From Gremmenia infestans (Eukaryota; Ascomycota; Leotiomycetes; Helotiales; Hamatocanthoscyphaceae), in the NCBI GenBank assembly GCA_032629725.1, contig JAFEVB010000038.1, forward strand, positions 124,001 to 188,000: DNA of 64,000 nucleotides, in the 5' to 3' direction. The position numbers and the translations under genes were made by a program. Shown one piece after another: positions 36,201-47,270 of the stretch; positions within the stretch are counted from its first letter, which is position 1; each line of letters opens with the position of its first letter. A model generated the notes under the pieces. The model was not told the origin of the DNA and ran no database searches. It saw only the letters and a program-made list of their open reading frames with translations.

Positions 36201-36289
36201 ATTTGCTAGGGTCTGTGGATTATCTTAGTATGTTTTGGGACTCTGAGCCAGCTGCAGCGTGGGATGAGGGGGTATTTGGAAGTCCTTGA
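33233..36289 (+). CDS. Composite C2H2 plus Cys6-like zinc-cluster regulator
   Basis: Putative transcription factor of 836 residues. Exons are 33233-33272, 33324-34581, 34687-34711 (25 nt), 34761-35255 and 35597-36289, all in frame. The N-terminus is Ser/Ala-rich. Two C2H2 fingers lie at about 233-253 (CSVCKMTFLQEADLKRH...H) and 261-282 (CPECVMGFMRRDLMLRH...H). At about 432-464 a second metal-binding pattern spans three exons: C-x2-C-x6-C-x5-C-x2-C-x12-C (starting CWRCKFLRKTCELENPCALC), like a Zn2Cys6 cluster with a long last spacing. The C-terminal part (LISQSLICLRSC; LSRVIFKKENIRKKNT; YLSIFYSFCIQSIVRKSL) matches conserved helices in related fungal proteins. The 341-bp last intron is long for this window and holds an 85-codon open stretch, so an extra exon cannot be excluded. 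Confidence 0.85.
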
Positions 36290-36531
36290 GAAAGTGCTAT
36301 GATATCTGGTGGTGGATATTTTCTTTGCTGAAAGAGATCATAATATGAAAGACCCCTAACTCTAGACCTATAATGTGACTAATTCTATAGTCACTCGTTA
36401 ACTAAACGTTGAATAAAGCTAATCAGTAGACTAGGCGCTAGAGCGACCGGGAACTAATTACATTTAAGTAGTACTTCCCTGCCTCGCCTGCTATTTTCAT
36501 TTTCCTTTAAAAAATTTAAATGTTGTACATA
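36290..36531. other. Flank of the Fot1/pogo element
   Basis: Short non-coding spacer that ends with the TA target dinucleotide at 36530-36531. Confidence 0.5.
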
Positions 36532-38350
36532 AGTCGGCACCCCCCCCTTCCGGACACCCCCCTCTTCCGGACGCCCCGCTAGCTTCACCGCTACTACCTA
36601 TGCTCCCACTTTTAATGCTTATAACTTTCTAACGCTTTTATTAATTGCTTTAAAAATTTATATCTATCTTCTCTAACTTATTATGCCTTGGTATACTAAA
36701 TTTGATATTGCTTTAGCGCTAAATGCAATAGCGCATAGCGCATCTGTCCGGAAAGCTAGTCTAGATTAGGGGGTTCCACAGGCGACACTTTAGGACCGCA
36801 AAACTAGCCACGAATCACGTAAAAACGGAGCAGAGCATTTATAGAGGCTTTCCCTAAGCTAGGAAAAACGACTTACGGATTAGGTTTTAACCTAGGAAAG
36901 CTTAGGGCTTAGCCCTACGCATATGCAGATTAAGGATTTTGCCTAGCGCCTTCTAGCTATCCGGGGAGATATAACTACACTTGGAAAACGCTGGATACAG
37001 GCCTTCCTAAAACGGAATCCTATTCTACGGATAAAGAGGCAATTCTGGATCGATTCTAGACAGGTTAATAGCGCTATAATAGATATAATTAAAGCATAGT
37101 TCTAAAAATTGGAGGTTTTAGAAGTTAAGCATATAAAATAGCAAAATCGGTGGAATATAGATAAGGCAGGGATTATAGAAAGCTAGGGGAGCAATGGACT
37201 AGTTATAGGGAGTAGGAATCGACGTTTTATTCAGCAGAAACAGCTAGGTTCTAAGGCTTAGACGTTGTTTATTAAGTGTATTAGTGCTATGGGACTAGCG
37301 CTTTCTCTACTAGTTATATTTAAGGGAAAAACGGTCTAATAGCAATGGTTTCCGACTAGTCTAGAGTTATACGAGCGCTAGCAGTTTACTGCTACTGAAA
37401 ACGGGTGGACTTTAGATGCTACGGCCCGAGAATAGCTCGAAAAGGTGTTTATTTCTGCTACGGCCCCCCTAGACCCCTAGGAGCCACGATTGCTTATATT
37501 AGACGGTTATAGGAGCTATAAAACCACTAACTTTATATGGCTATGCTTCTAGTATAAGATACACCTCTTATTTCTACCTCTATATACCTTATATGTATTG
37601 CAGCCGCTGGATTTATTAATATTCTCCCCCTTAAAAGCTGCCTACTAAAAGGAGCTTAGTAACTTAAGCCTCCTTACCGATTCTACCCTAGTTGGAAAGC
37701 GAAACTTCTTACGGTGCTATAAGAAGGCTCGGGACGCTAGCTTAACTTCCTTAAATATTAAGGCCAGGTGGAAAGCTACTAGTTTATAGCCCCCTAATAT
37801 AGCTAAGCCTCTTATAAGCCGTTTACTACTAGAGAATAGTAATAATAGTCCGTAAGACGCCCAAAACAGCTTAATTAGGGATCTACAGCCATTTACGGAT
37901 CAGACGATACCACTAGTTCTTATGTATACGCTAAAAGCAGCTAAGGAGGTACGGGTTTAAGTAGAGACAATTTCCCGATTAGGAAATAGCAAACTTTTAA
38001 CTAGTCGGCGGCTTTTTAGGAAGCTAGAAAAGGGATTTGATAAGAAGGACTATGCTCTAACCCAAGCACAGCTTCGGATTAACCAGTTAGAAGCAAGGTT
38101 AGAGCAGCTAGCCCTACGGAAAAGGCGTTAAGTGAGGACTAGTCCAAATTTGAAGTTTGCGGATATACAGGCTATAAAAGAAGCCCAAATTAGGGCAGGG
38201 GACCGGGAAATTAAAGAGGAAGATTCTAATTCGTCTATAGAATCCGCTAGTACAGGCGATTATATAGAAGTAGAGGAATAAAAAAGTTATAAGGTTATAA
38301 AGTTGTAGGGTAATAAATAAGCGAGTGTCCGGAAGGGGGGGGTGCCGACT
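36532..38350 (+). mobile_element. Fot1/pogo-type DNA transposon, 1819 bp, RIP-mutated
   Basis: The ends are perfect 26-bp inverted repeats: AGTCGGCA, then eight C, then TTCCGGACAC. They occur on the left at 36532-36557 and inverted at 38325-38350, and a subterminal copy of the CTTCCGGAC motif follows the left end. TA flanks both sides (36530-36531 and 38351-38352), the usual pogo/Tc1 target duplication. Length is close to known Fot1 elements (about 1.9 kb). The inner transposase is a pseudogene (see next). The intact ends suggest it could still be moved by an active copy elsewhere. Confidence 0.95.
36683..38281 (+). pseudogene. Fot1/pogo transposase, stop-ridden by RIP-type mutation
   Basis: One reading frame runs from the ATG at 36683 to the TAA at 38279-38281 (533 codons) without any frameshift that I can detect, but with many in-frame TAG and TAA codons. 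Landmarks all stay in that frame: an N-terminal helix-turn-helix (SVRKASLD; GVPQATL), the second DNA-binding part (LGKRWIQAFLKRNP), and all three catalytic acids, at 37160 (NIDKAGI), 37502 (LLILDGYRSY) and 37610 (LQPLDLLIFSPLK). Changes are of C-to-T or G-to-A type: stops stand where Gln or Trp is expected, and Tyr stands where the family has His (GYRSY for GHGSH). That is the signature of repeat-induced point mutation. The enzyme is dead. Confidence 0.93.
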
Positions 38351-38396
38351 TATTCAATTACACTACACAAACGCCCTCAACCAGACGCCCAGCAAA

Positions 38397-38834
38397 ATGG
38401 AACTCATGGAACTCCTATAAGAACTCTTACACATTATCCTCGTTTATGCTGCTCTGGGGCTATGTATTAAAGAGCGTTAAGATTAAGACTTGTATGCAAG
38501 AATTTTGCAGAAGCAGCATATGCATATCCTGCTCTTTTCGAAAATTATATATCTGATGGACGAAACACGTACGATATGTCGGCACCTACAGTATGACTGG
38601 CAGCTGAGGAATCAACACGCCGACTAGATATAGCACGAATATATATATTTATGCGAAAGAGTACTATAATGACGGAAAACAGCTAGCCATACCGTTGGAC
38701 GCTACGTCGAGCTGCGACGAATCGAATGGTATATATTATATGTCAGGAGCCGGAGAGCCGATTTGAACTCGCTACGGAATTTAGTCGAAGCTGTGCTGGC
38801 TTGCTTTGAACTAGGGAAGCAGAGACAGAGCTAG
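38397..38834 (+). pseudogene. Stop-ridden F-box-like gene next to the transposon
   Basis: A single frame from 38397 to 38834 reads as protein (MELMELL-stop-ELLHIILVYAALG...CRHLQYDWQLRNQHAD...GRYVELRRIEWYILYVRSRR) but carries about eight stops, mostly TAA and TAG in positions that Gln would fit. The opening resembles the LP-x-ELL start of fungal F-box-type genes. It begins 45 bp from the transposon end, and the damage is of the same kind as in the transposase, so RIP may have spread into it or it was once repeated itself. Its identity beyond the first 25 residues is not recognised. Confidence 0.55.
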
Positions 38835-39600
38835 TACTCTGGAAACGCCAGGCCTCGAATGGGGCCCTGCTATGCATATGGAAAAGAAAAGAAACGAGTG
38901 AACCTTGGTCTTAACTTACCATCGGCGGGACAAGGAGGATGCCAGCGTTCTTCTGGGCCTTTGTGCATGAAAAATCACGGAGAGATGCTTTAGTTGCAGC
39001 TAAGACGTGGAGCTAGCTGTGCTTACTACCGTGGTCGTATTGGAGCAAGTGTTGCGGATATGCTCTATCTATCGCTTTGGCTACTATTCCATGACTGGGC
39101 TCTTAACTTGCAGCGAGAGCTGGGGCTTAGAACTATTGGTCCACTTGCAATTGGGGGTTTGTGGGAGAGAGGCATTGCCAGCTGGCAAGGATGGGCTGAG
39201 GCTAATCAAAGCTATCAAGGCTGAGTGGGTGGAAAGGGAAGGAAGATAAGTGGTAGTATAATGGATGTTGCGAGACGGGAGATAAGATTCTAAGGTTCGG
39301 TAATTATACTATAGTATATAGCATACCTAAAGTAGGAAGAGAGAAAAGTTTCAGGTAAAGGGAGACAAGAGAAGTGAGTAGGAGAATATTATATCATAAT
39401 TGTACATTAATTGTGCCTATTCTGAGACATGCAGCTAGGAGGAATTGCCTAAAAAAAAATCTATGGTATGTTATGTGTTAAAGAGAGAGAAGGGAGTAGA
39501 TATCTATGTCTAGATCTACCAAAACGCCAAACACCGCCACCCATAATCTCACAGCCAAAACGCCCATCCCAGGTATTTATTATTCAGATTATACACCACA
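38835..39600. other. Intergenic
   Basis: No supported gene. Two overlapping plus-strand frames at about 38994-39249 have no domain. Confidence 0.35.
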
Positions 39601-41492
39601 TCAATGCTTCGCCCTCGCCGCTGCGGCAGCAGTCTCCCTAGCCATCGCGGCAGCATTCATCCTATGCGCGGCCGAAGCGGCAATAACCCCCGTTTCATGC
39701 TGCTTTTGCCTCCTCTCCTCCAACGCCCCTGATCTCTCCTCCTTCAGCCTCCTCTGCCTCTCATTACGTTCTCTCCGTCCCACCCCCAAATCATCCTCCG
39801 CAACTCTCCAGTTTCTACCTTTGCGCCCCGCTTCTCCCCACATACTGACCCTCTGCACCTTCCTTAGTTTCGTGAGGCCATATGTGCAGACTACGCCGGC
39901 GAAGATGATGCTCCAACCTGTCACGCCCCAGAAGCCCATGCTGGATTCTTCGAGGAAATTCTTCAGATTCATGCCATAGAGCGCGGCGACGAAAGCGCCG
40001 GAGCCGATTCCGAGAGTGCCGATGGAGAATTTGAGGTCCAGGAGCATGAGGGAGTTGCGGTTTGCGTCGAGGATGGCTTTTACTCTGTTTTGGTGGTTAG
40101 TCAGAGATCTTGGCCAGGGCAACTGTGTCTTACATCTCTTCCGTGTTACGGATACTGGAGACCAGATTCCCGGACTCTTGAACGATTTCGTCGCAGAGTT
40201 TGTGGTATGATTCCAACAGCATCTCGACTTCGGTATGGTCATCTTCCCCACGAACTAAATCGTGGGACTTTTCGGTCAGGTACATGGCTGCTAGATCATC
40301 GTCTGCTTCAAGTAGCTCGTCAATGGCGTCTCGGACTAGCTTTGCTTTTTGCTCGAAGGTTCCGAGTTTCTTGGAGTAGATGAGGAGATGCCGCAGCTTG
40401 TCTCTATCAATATCCTCTTCCAGCTCCCCCAATACTCGAACAACTGGCTCTCTCACGCCTTCGAATTCGGTCTCTAAACTTGTTATTACTGATACGAGCA
40501 CTGCTTCTAGTGCTCGGAATTCGTAGGGTAAACCTCCAGCTGCAGCTGAGTTCTGTTTCTGCCGGAGCTTGTCTTCCAGATCGTAAATGAACGCGGATTG
40601 GTTGTAAGAGTCTGTGGTTCCATAGGCATCGAAGACGAGTACGCGGTTGGATTTTATTAGGACGCGGAGGTGGAGGAGGTTGATGAGGATTGCGGAGGGG
40701 CGAACGAGAATATGCGGAAGGAGAGTTGAGTCGATTTTGCGTAGATCTCGAGGAAGAAGTCCATACTATGTCCATTAGTCACTAATTCGAACCAAGGTAT
40801 TTCGAAGCAATTACCTTTGCAATTAGCTCGCTCTTCTTGAACTCCTCACTTGTCAGAATAACATTTCCACTCTCATCAATCTCCGTACAGCGCAACTTCG
40901 GTTGCGCTGCAGCTTTGGCAGACACCACCCTTCCAAGACTAAATACTGAGGTATCTGCTCCGTCCTCTCGTTCCCGTAACGACGTGGGAAGATCGTCTGG
41001 TCGTAGGGGTCTTCCTCCTTTTGAAGATTTCGTGCCCCATAGCCTTTGAAGCCAGCTCCTCGACCCCGTTGAAGCTTTACGATGTGCTAATAATACCCTT
41101 CCATCATTCAGTCCTCTGTTTCTAGATGCTGTCCGGCATTGGGCCGATTGTATATGTACAGTCGAGGGGTTTGAACGAGGCCATAAGAAATCTAGATTTA
41201 GAAACCCTGCCTCAACAATTGTATGACGCGGAACCGTTGTTGAAATGCATCTAGCGGATATATTTGAAGTCTCGAATACTGGGGGCCAAGGTTGGGAATG
41301 GTAGCCTCCAATCGTAGCGTGGTCGAGTATCGAGCCAGGTCGATGGTTGGGAGAGAAGAAGCAGACGGCTTCGGATTGAGCCTGGAGGAGTTTAAGAAGA
41401 GCTGATGATGGCGCTGGTGCGTAGATAACGGACCGCATAGCAGCTGGAGAGCTATTGCTATCTAATGCTACTCGTACAACGCTCTCGTCCAA
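39601..41492 (-). CDS. MRS2: Mitochondrial Mg2+ channel, Mrs2/CorA family
   Basis: Inner-membrane magnesium channel of mitochondria. Minus-strand exons 41492-40815, 40765-40134 and 40084-39601 join to 597 residues. An ATG at 41438 would give 579 and leaves a Ser/Ala/Arg-poor but presequence-like N-terminus. The CorA helical region (YGLLPRDLRKIDS...ILVRPSAILINL) begins after the first intron. The signature GMN is at about 474-476 (AALYGMNLKNF), preceded by TM1 (FSIGTLGIGSGAFVAALY) and followed by TM2 (GFWGVTGWSIIFAGVVCTYG). The C-terminal about 90 residues are basic and Ala-rich. The neighbouring F-box-like pseudogenes are unrelated. Confidence 0.93.
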
Positions 41493-41836
41493 GTCGTGGT
41501 GAGGCTGAGGATGTAGAGATATTTTTCTTGGAAAAGCTTGGCGTCATTGGTCACATGATTGGGAGCCCTTTCATTCACGGACATAAAAACTCTCTATAAA
41601 TTGGAAACTTGTGCTAGGAAGTTAGTTTTGTACTGTCAACGGTTTAACAGATCGGTACGCCATCATTCGTAGCTGAGAGTATAGATTCTGGCGCGAGGTT
41701 GGAGTATAAAGATACTTTAGCCGGCACCAAATTACTTAGTCCAAGGGTGCATTGTGGCTGCATTTCAAGCCATTGTCTTATTAGATTCTACTCTAACTAA
41801 AATTAAATGCCTAAAGTTTTGCTATTGAATTTCGGG
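41493..41836. other. Intergenic
   Basis: Non-coding stretch between two minus-strand genes; it should contain the promoter of the Mg2+ channel gene and the 3' end of the next gene. Confidence 0.4.
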
Positions 41837-43324
41837 TTATAATAACCTCCTATTTCTTTTAGCTAAACGGCCTGAAAAGCCATCCATTCTGGGCTTAACA
41901 AATTCGTACCAGGTTGATTCCGTGACAGCGTCCATGAAATCGAGTTTCTCTTGGTCCTTTTTCTTTTGTGCTTCATATTTGATATCTTCTATCTCCTGCG
42001 GCACAGCGTAAGGAGTGATTTTCGTTTTATTCGCTGGCCGCATCGAGGCATGCATCAATATGTGATTGGCGACTTGTATTCTGTTGCCTCCCGCATGTCG
42101 CAACGCATAGATGATTGTATGATCACCAATAGTATCTGCGAGTCCAGCCCAAAATAGGAGATGCATGATGCGTGTGTCTCCTGCGGAAATAGCATTTCGT
42201 AGCCCAATTTCAGCCACCTATGAGCAAATCAGCGGGATAGTGAATGGTATTCGCATGAGAACTTACTTCACCACTTGTAGATCGAAAAAAGTCAAGCACT
42301 GCGCCAGACTTGACGATCCAGAAAAGATGTTTCACCATTGCCTCTGACCAAGGACCGAGAAGCAGGCTTTCGGGTATCTCCACACCCCTTTCAACATCAC
42401 GATGCGTGCCCGACTACAAATAAACAAAAAATCAACATACTTTCTCTGGGAACCAGAACAAGTTAACCCGGAAGCAATTCCCTTCAACATTTGCTTACCA
42501 AGAATGAAGTATGAAGCATTCCCTGTGCATGGAAATTTGTGAATCTGGCAAAATCGGCGTCCAAATACTCTTCTGGAGTCATTTCAATCGTAGGCTCAGA
42601 TTTGACATCTTTGATATGCTCTGTTATAAACCCTAGCAAGTGTTAATGCGAGCATATTTGATGACTGTCGGATATCACATACATAGGGGTTGGAAGTCGC
42701 GGTCGGTAGCGTATTGCTGAACCCACGTCGTCTTTGCCTTCAGTATAATAGGGAGAGATGCCCATCGACAACGTAATATCGCAGTCTGCAATTCGGTGGC
42801 TTAGCTACTATCTCCTTGATCATTGAGTGAACTTACCTGGGAGGAAACAACGGAAGGGTCCGGTTCATACCTCGCCCTAACTGCGTGGCAGGCGTCCCAG
42901 GTTGGGTCGAAGGCGGCAATAATCGTCTGAATATAAATGAGATCGCGGCTTAATTTACCAGCGATAATAGGACTAGATCTGGGGAGATCAATGCTCATGG
43001 CATAAAGATAAACCCTCTCTAGCAACTCGGTTGGTAGCTTCTCGAGTAGAGACATCTTGAGTTTTGATTTGATGTTTTTGAGTGATCGTTTCTTTGTAGA
43101 TTTTGCGGTCGAAGAGGCTGCTGTGATATCTGCTCTCTTGCTCGAGGAAATCAACTTTAGGGGTCGACCTCGAGATTTGCCCTGTCGATATAATTAGCCA
43201 GTCATCCATGTTTGGCAAATATGATGGGGCAAATAACCTTGACACTCGTACTCTTGGCATCTTGTCCGCTTTTATTGGCCGTTGCCTTTCTTTTGCCAGG
43301 AACCTTTATGGGTGTTCGATCCAT
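41837..43324 (-). CDS. Uncharacterised fungal protein with F-box-like segment, six exons
   Basis: Minus-strand exons 43324-43238, 43181-42837, 42785-42683, 42632-42499, 42413-42267 and 42217-41837 join in frame to 398 residues. The basic N-terminus (KVPGKRKATANK...KSRGRPLK) could carry nuclear localisation. From about 78 a segment MSLLEKLPTELLERVYLYAM is typical of an F-box start (adapter for SCF ubiquitin ligases), followed by conserved-looking sequence found in related fungal genes: SLPIILKAKTTWVQQYATDR, MTPEEYLDADFARFTNFHAQ, and a C-terminal ankyrin-like helical part (GLRNAISAGDTRIMHLLFWA). The first donor (GTTATT) is weak. Substrate or partner unknown. Confidence 0.75.
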
Positions 43325-43642
43325 GATTGGAATTGGAATTTGTGGAGGAACAAGATTGAGGGTGGAAGTGTTGGTTGGGAAAAATTCCCGACTTGATACT
43401 CGTAGCCTTGCATACATCACATGATGAGCGCTAAATTAGTTCATTGCGGGGCCTCAGCCTCAGCCTCAGCCTCGTCTGGGATTATCTCCAACATCGATTT
43501 CACAACGGACAGCTTGACTCTTACCCCAAAGTCTCACAGCTTAAATAGATAGAGATCGTATTGGCGAGCAACCAGATGAGTAACAAATTACCGGCTGTCT
43601 CCCCATTGGAGCTAATCTTAACAACCTCACCTAGCTAACACC
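43325..43642. other. Intergenic with CAGCCT repeats
   Basis: Includes a CTCAGC hexamer repeat at about 43453-43473. No gene. Confidence 0.4.
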
Positions 43643-44689
43643 ATGGACAACGCATTCACAACGAAATCTTTTCCGATGGAGTCTTCTTTTATATTGTTCT
43701 CTGCGACGCCTTCCCTTCTCGGCCTCCCTCTTGAACTCAAACTCCAAATATACGGCTACCTCTTTCATATCGAGACCCACGGTTGTGACAACTTCGGCTT
43801 GTTAGGTTGTCGCTGCGGGAACAATGCCTATCTTACCAACAGCTAACTCTTCAACGAACTCCGAACTCTCCATCTCAATCATGCCAGATTCGTTTTTCAA
43901 AGACCCTAGAGCTTGTCTCCGCTTTCTCGAGTGCATCCAAGATGACACTATACACTTGAGAGATATTGCAATTACAGTTAGAACCGATTATTCTGATACG
44001 ACAATGTTGGGTGATATCTGCAGTAAACTAAAAGGAGAAAATCTCCGCGACCTTCAACTCGAGATTCAGAACGAGTACGGCATAAATGTTTCCTTAGATC
44101 TAAATCTACCAGTTTACAGCACTCTTGCACTCGAAAAGCCTCCCCATCTTGCCTATTATCTAGCATTGCGGCCATCAAGACATCACATAGGATATCTGAA
44201 GTTCCTTTGACCTGTGACTATCATTGGGCATCCAGGAACCAGGGAGACAGAAGTAGCTCTTTTCAAGTTGATACAAAGGAATTGGCATGCTTGTGCAAAA
44301 GACCGAACCCAGGAGGCGCGACAACAACCAGGGTGTTGATGGTTTCATAAGATCTCCGCCAATGAAAAAGAACATAAAGATTGCCGACATTGCTTGCGGT
44401 TATTAAGGGGGCTTTGAACTTTCTTCATATTCAGGCCTGAGCGGCATGTAAAGACTGGCTGGGGAGCGCGTTGAGGGTGACATTGGCCCATTGGGTTCAA
44501 ACTCGAAATGCAATAGAAGTACGGATCTGTGCTAAGAACGCGACTGGATTTGGGTTCAACGGTGCCGTTCTATGGAACCTGTCATCTGGAACCTTTCACT
44601 TGATGCCTGTACTCGTACAGGATGAGAACTTGAGAAGAGAAGACTTGCTCTTCATTCCCATATCCGCGACATGCAAGGAAATATCATAA
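43643..44689 (+). pseudogene. Broken F-box-like gene
   Basis: The start (MDNAFTTKSFPMESSF...LLGLPLELKLQIYGYLF) looks like an F-box-type opening, and the frame then stops at TAA (43844-43846), where CAA or another codon is expected. It continues in the same frame (LFNELRTLHLNHARFVFQ) and shifts by one base at about 43898 (CAAAGACCC) to DPRACLRFLECIQDDTIHLR. That frame runs on past a TGA at 44208-44210, which fits a mutated CGA, into RPVTIIGHPGTRETEVALF-like sequence with a further stop. The last open piece (about 44471-44689) may be the end of the same gene. At least two stops and one shift make it a pseudogene. Confidence 0.65.
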
Positions 44690-45443
44690 GCTGTAATTTA
44701 ATTCCGTCGCTCGCAAATGAGGTTCACGGCTAGCGGCCTAAGTGAGTTTAAACCTTTCGATATCTGGTTTTCGTTTATTATTGTGTTCCAACTCATCTCC
44801 GATAGAGGAGTCTAGGCCCAATACGAACACGAGCAACACGATCGGAACGCGATCCCATCCTTAGATTCGATCTCTCAATGTTTGCACGTCCTTTTTCTGA
44901 CATCACCAGCCACTGTGGCGCACCAAGTGTGGCTGGTGACGTCTTAAATTAGACTAGGTGGCTTTCAAACTGCAAATCCGTTACCTGAAACGAAGCGCCC
45001 TTCACCCTCTTCCTTGATTTTGTGCTACACTCTAATTCCTTGTCTGCCAATGACAGCATCGACAAAGACGTCTGACAAGGGGTGGCCAATCGCATTTGCT
45101 TGATAGTCGGGTACGCTCTGCTGCTTTCGGACGAAAATGGACAGCGGCTACGTCATACAGCAACACACCTGATCCTAGACACGGAATGTTGTTTTTGTTT
45201 GCATGGTAGGATGCAAATTCAATTCTGATGACGCACATTTGCGGAAAGGATTTGTACGAGGAAGGAGGTTGGAGAATATATAGCAACCCCCTTCCTTCTT
45301 TTCCTCTCCCTTTGTTCTTCATCCAACAACAACCTCACATTCCAGTACAACAAACAAACACAAAGCATCAACTAAAGCCTTGAGCTTCTACCAAACAACA
45401 CAAACCAATCCAATTTCAAGTCGCACAGCGCAACACCTTCACA
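44690..45443. other. Upstream region of the 65-residue gene
   Basis: A TATATAG at about 45275-45281, some 165 bp before the next ATG, and a CT-rich stretch (about 45286-45322) look like a promoter of a strongly expressed gene. Otherwise nothing seen. Confidence 0.4.
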
Positions 45444-45698
45444 ATGGGAGCCGTCGTATCATGCGTATGTCCAGCCTTGCTCCCCTTATTCCCCAATCCA
45501 GTCCACTAACAAGTAAAAAAGATCAAATCTCTCTGCCAGACCATCGGCGCCTGCCTCATGGCCATCGTTAACGGCATCGCCTCAGTCCTACAAGCAATCG
45601 TGGGAGCCATTGCCGCCTTTTTCGACATCATCATCTCTTGTCTCACTTGCGGTCGTGGCGGTGGCCGCAGACGCAGAGGCACGACGAGTCATGTCTAG
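45444..45698 (+). CDS. Conserved small fungal protein of 65 residues
   Basis: Two exons, 45444-45464 (21 nt) and 45522-45698, joined at TGC|ATC. The protein opens MGAVVSCIKS, has a long hydrophobic run (CLMAIVNGIASVLQAIVGAI then AAFFDIIISCLTC), and ends in a Gly/Arg-rich basic tail (GRGGGRRRRGTTSHV). I recognise this layout as a small protein widely conserved in filamentous ascomycetes without known function. It has a Gly at position 2 and a Cys at 7, a pattern that could allow myristoylation and palmitoylation (inference). The promoter region is CT-rich, suggesting strong expression. Confidence 0.85.
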
Positions 45699-46298
45699 TG
45701 CGCCCATCTGTTGCTTCCCGTCGTCACAAAACCACGTGTCAGGAATGAAGCACACCCTGTATTGTGTTGTGCGTGCGGTGGAAGGAATGGGAGATGGGCT
45801 GGGGGAAGAGAGGGAAGGGGAGGAGATCGGCGTTGCTGATGAATGATGGTGATGGGCCTTTCCTTTTTACAATACCCGGTTCTGTAGACCACGATTTTTA
45901 TTCAAGTAGTATTTACTACTCCTACTGCATGCTGGTAGATTGATAATGAAACGATGAATATACCCCACATACATCCCCATCTGCTTATGAAGATTCCCAC
46001 CCAAAATATACTCGAGTGAGATGCTTCCACTTTTTATGTCTCATAACACTCTTCTCCAAGCTAGATGAGAGTTGTCCTCTTGCGCAACAAGTAGTGACAA
46101 TTGTACTTTGTAATAATTACTCGTTTTATATCTGAGCTGCGTGCTAAATGTGTGTAATTTGCAGTCAACGAGGTGCTTAGACTTACTTGCTAAGCATGCG
46201 ACTTCTTCCAAGCATCCTGACATTTCAGTATCCTTGTCGACTTTTAATATCCCACGCCACCTAGCACATTATAAACCGGTGCTGAGTTTCCTATCCGC
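45699..46298. other. 3' intergenic DNA
   Basis: No supported gene; contains a GGGA/GGAGG purine run at about 45785-45830. Confidence 0.4.
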
Positions 46299-46342
46299 CG
46301 TGAAGCTTCTTCTTATGAAGACGGCTGTAACACCGTAGGAGT
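46299..46342. mobile_element. Truncated MITE end
   Basis: GAAGCTTCTTC...ATGAAGACGGC followed by TGTAACACCGTAGGAGT closely matches the right end of the MITE at 13809-13944 (GAAGGCTTCTTC...ATGAAGACGGCC). It is followed by TA. No left end is visible. Confidence 0.7.
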
Positions 46343-47270
46343 TAACATACACCCACGGTGACGAGTCTAGAGACCCATTCATTAGCTTTTCTCTACTATC
46401 CATCAATCGTTCCAGACTCAACGCAGGAAGATTACTCCGTACAAGCACGGAAAGTCATAGCTTTTGATTCAAGTCATGTGAGAATCTTGTCTATCTCACG
46501 CACTAGGGGAACTTCGTTCGTCGCAAGTGACCGACCGTGTAAGATTCTTGACTGCACACTACTAGATGACCAAATTGCCACACTGTATGGTATAACAAGT
46601 CGGTCAATCCACCCATTAACTCGCTTGAGCAAGCAACGCGATGTGTGAAAACTAAGCCGACTAACAACCTAAACAGAATGCAATACCTGTTAGATGCGGG
46701 ACGTTTTATCAGATGCTTGGAATTCTTTTGAGTGTTCGAAATGGGTTCCGCAGTGGCGCTTTCAGCCAAAACAAGATAAGTGAAAGTTGTTATTGTGAAT
46801 TCAGTCTACGGAACTAGGATTTTTGTAATTCCGATGAATGAGGAGGGTTTTAAGTGGCGGAAAATGAATACACTGTTTCTTGGAGTAGGGAAAACTACCT
46901 AGGGTAGCCTCCGGACTGCCTCCGGATAGCTCCCGTGGAGGCACCGGCTCTATCTAAACGTGATAGGCAACAAAAGTATAGAAATAGGTTTCCAGGATTG
47001 GAATTCCTGATTTAGGCTCATTGGGTGGAGTGTGGTTATATTTAGTCACGTGAATGGATATTCATACTATGTTCCTTTGCAGCTCTCTGCTTCACTGTCT
47101 ACTGCACACTTCTCGGCGATTGTACATTTTATTATCGTTGCTTGAATCGTAACGCATCGCTGAAATCTTCTTTATAGAGGGTGGGGTTAGATGTCTCATT
47201 CGGTTGCAGGGACTGTTTTGAATTCGCGTTTCCGATTATATTTGTCGCTTCTAATTTCCCTGAATTTACA
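46343..47270. other. Intergenic
   Basis: No supported gene. AGTCACGTGAAT, an E-box, is at about 47045-47056. Confidence 0.35.

Noticed and set aside
36532..38350. Possible new transposon class, because of the long C/G runs at the ends
   Set aside because: TA target, length and three aspartates in the DDE frame place it in Fot1/pogo.
38994..39249. Two overlapping small plus frames
   Set aside because: No motifs, no family, and both frames are equally open.
46358..46648. 96-codon plus frame after the MITE relic
   Set aside because: No homology signal, no splice support, base use like intergenic DNA.
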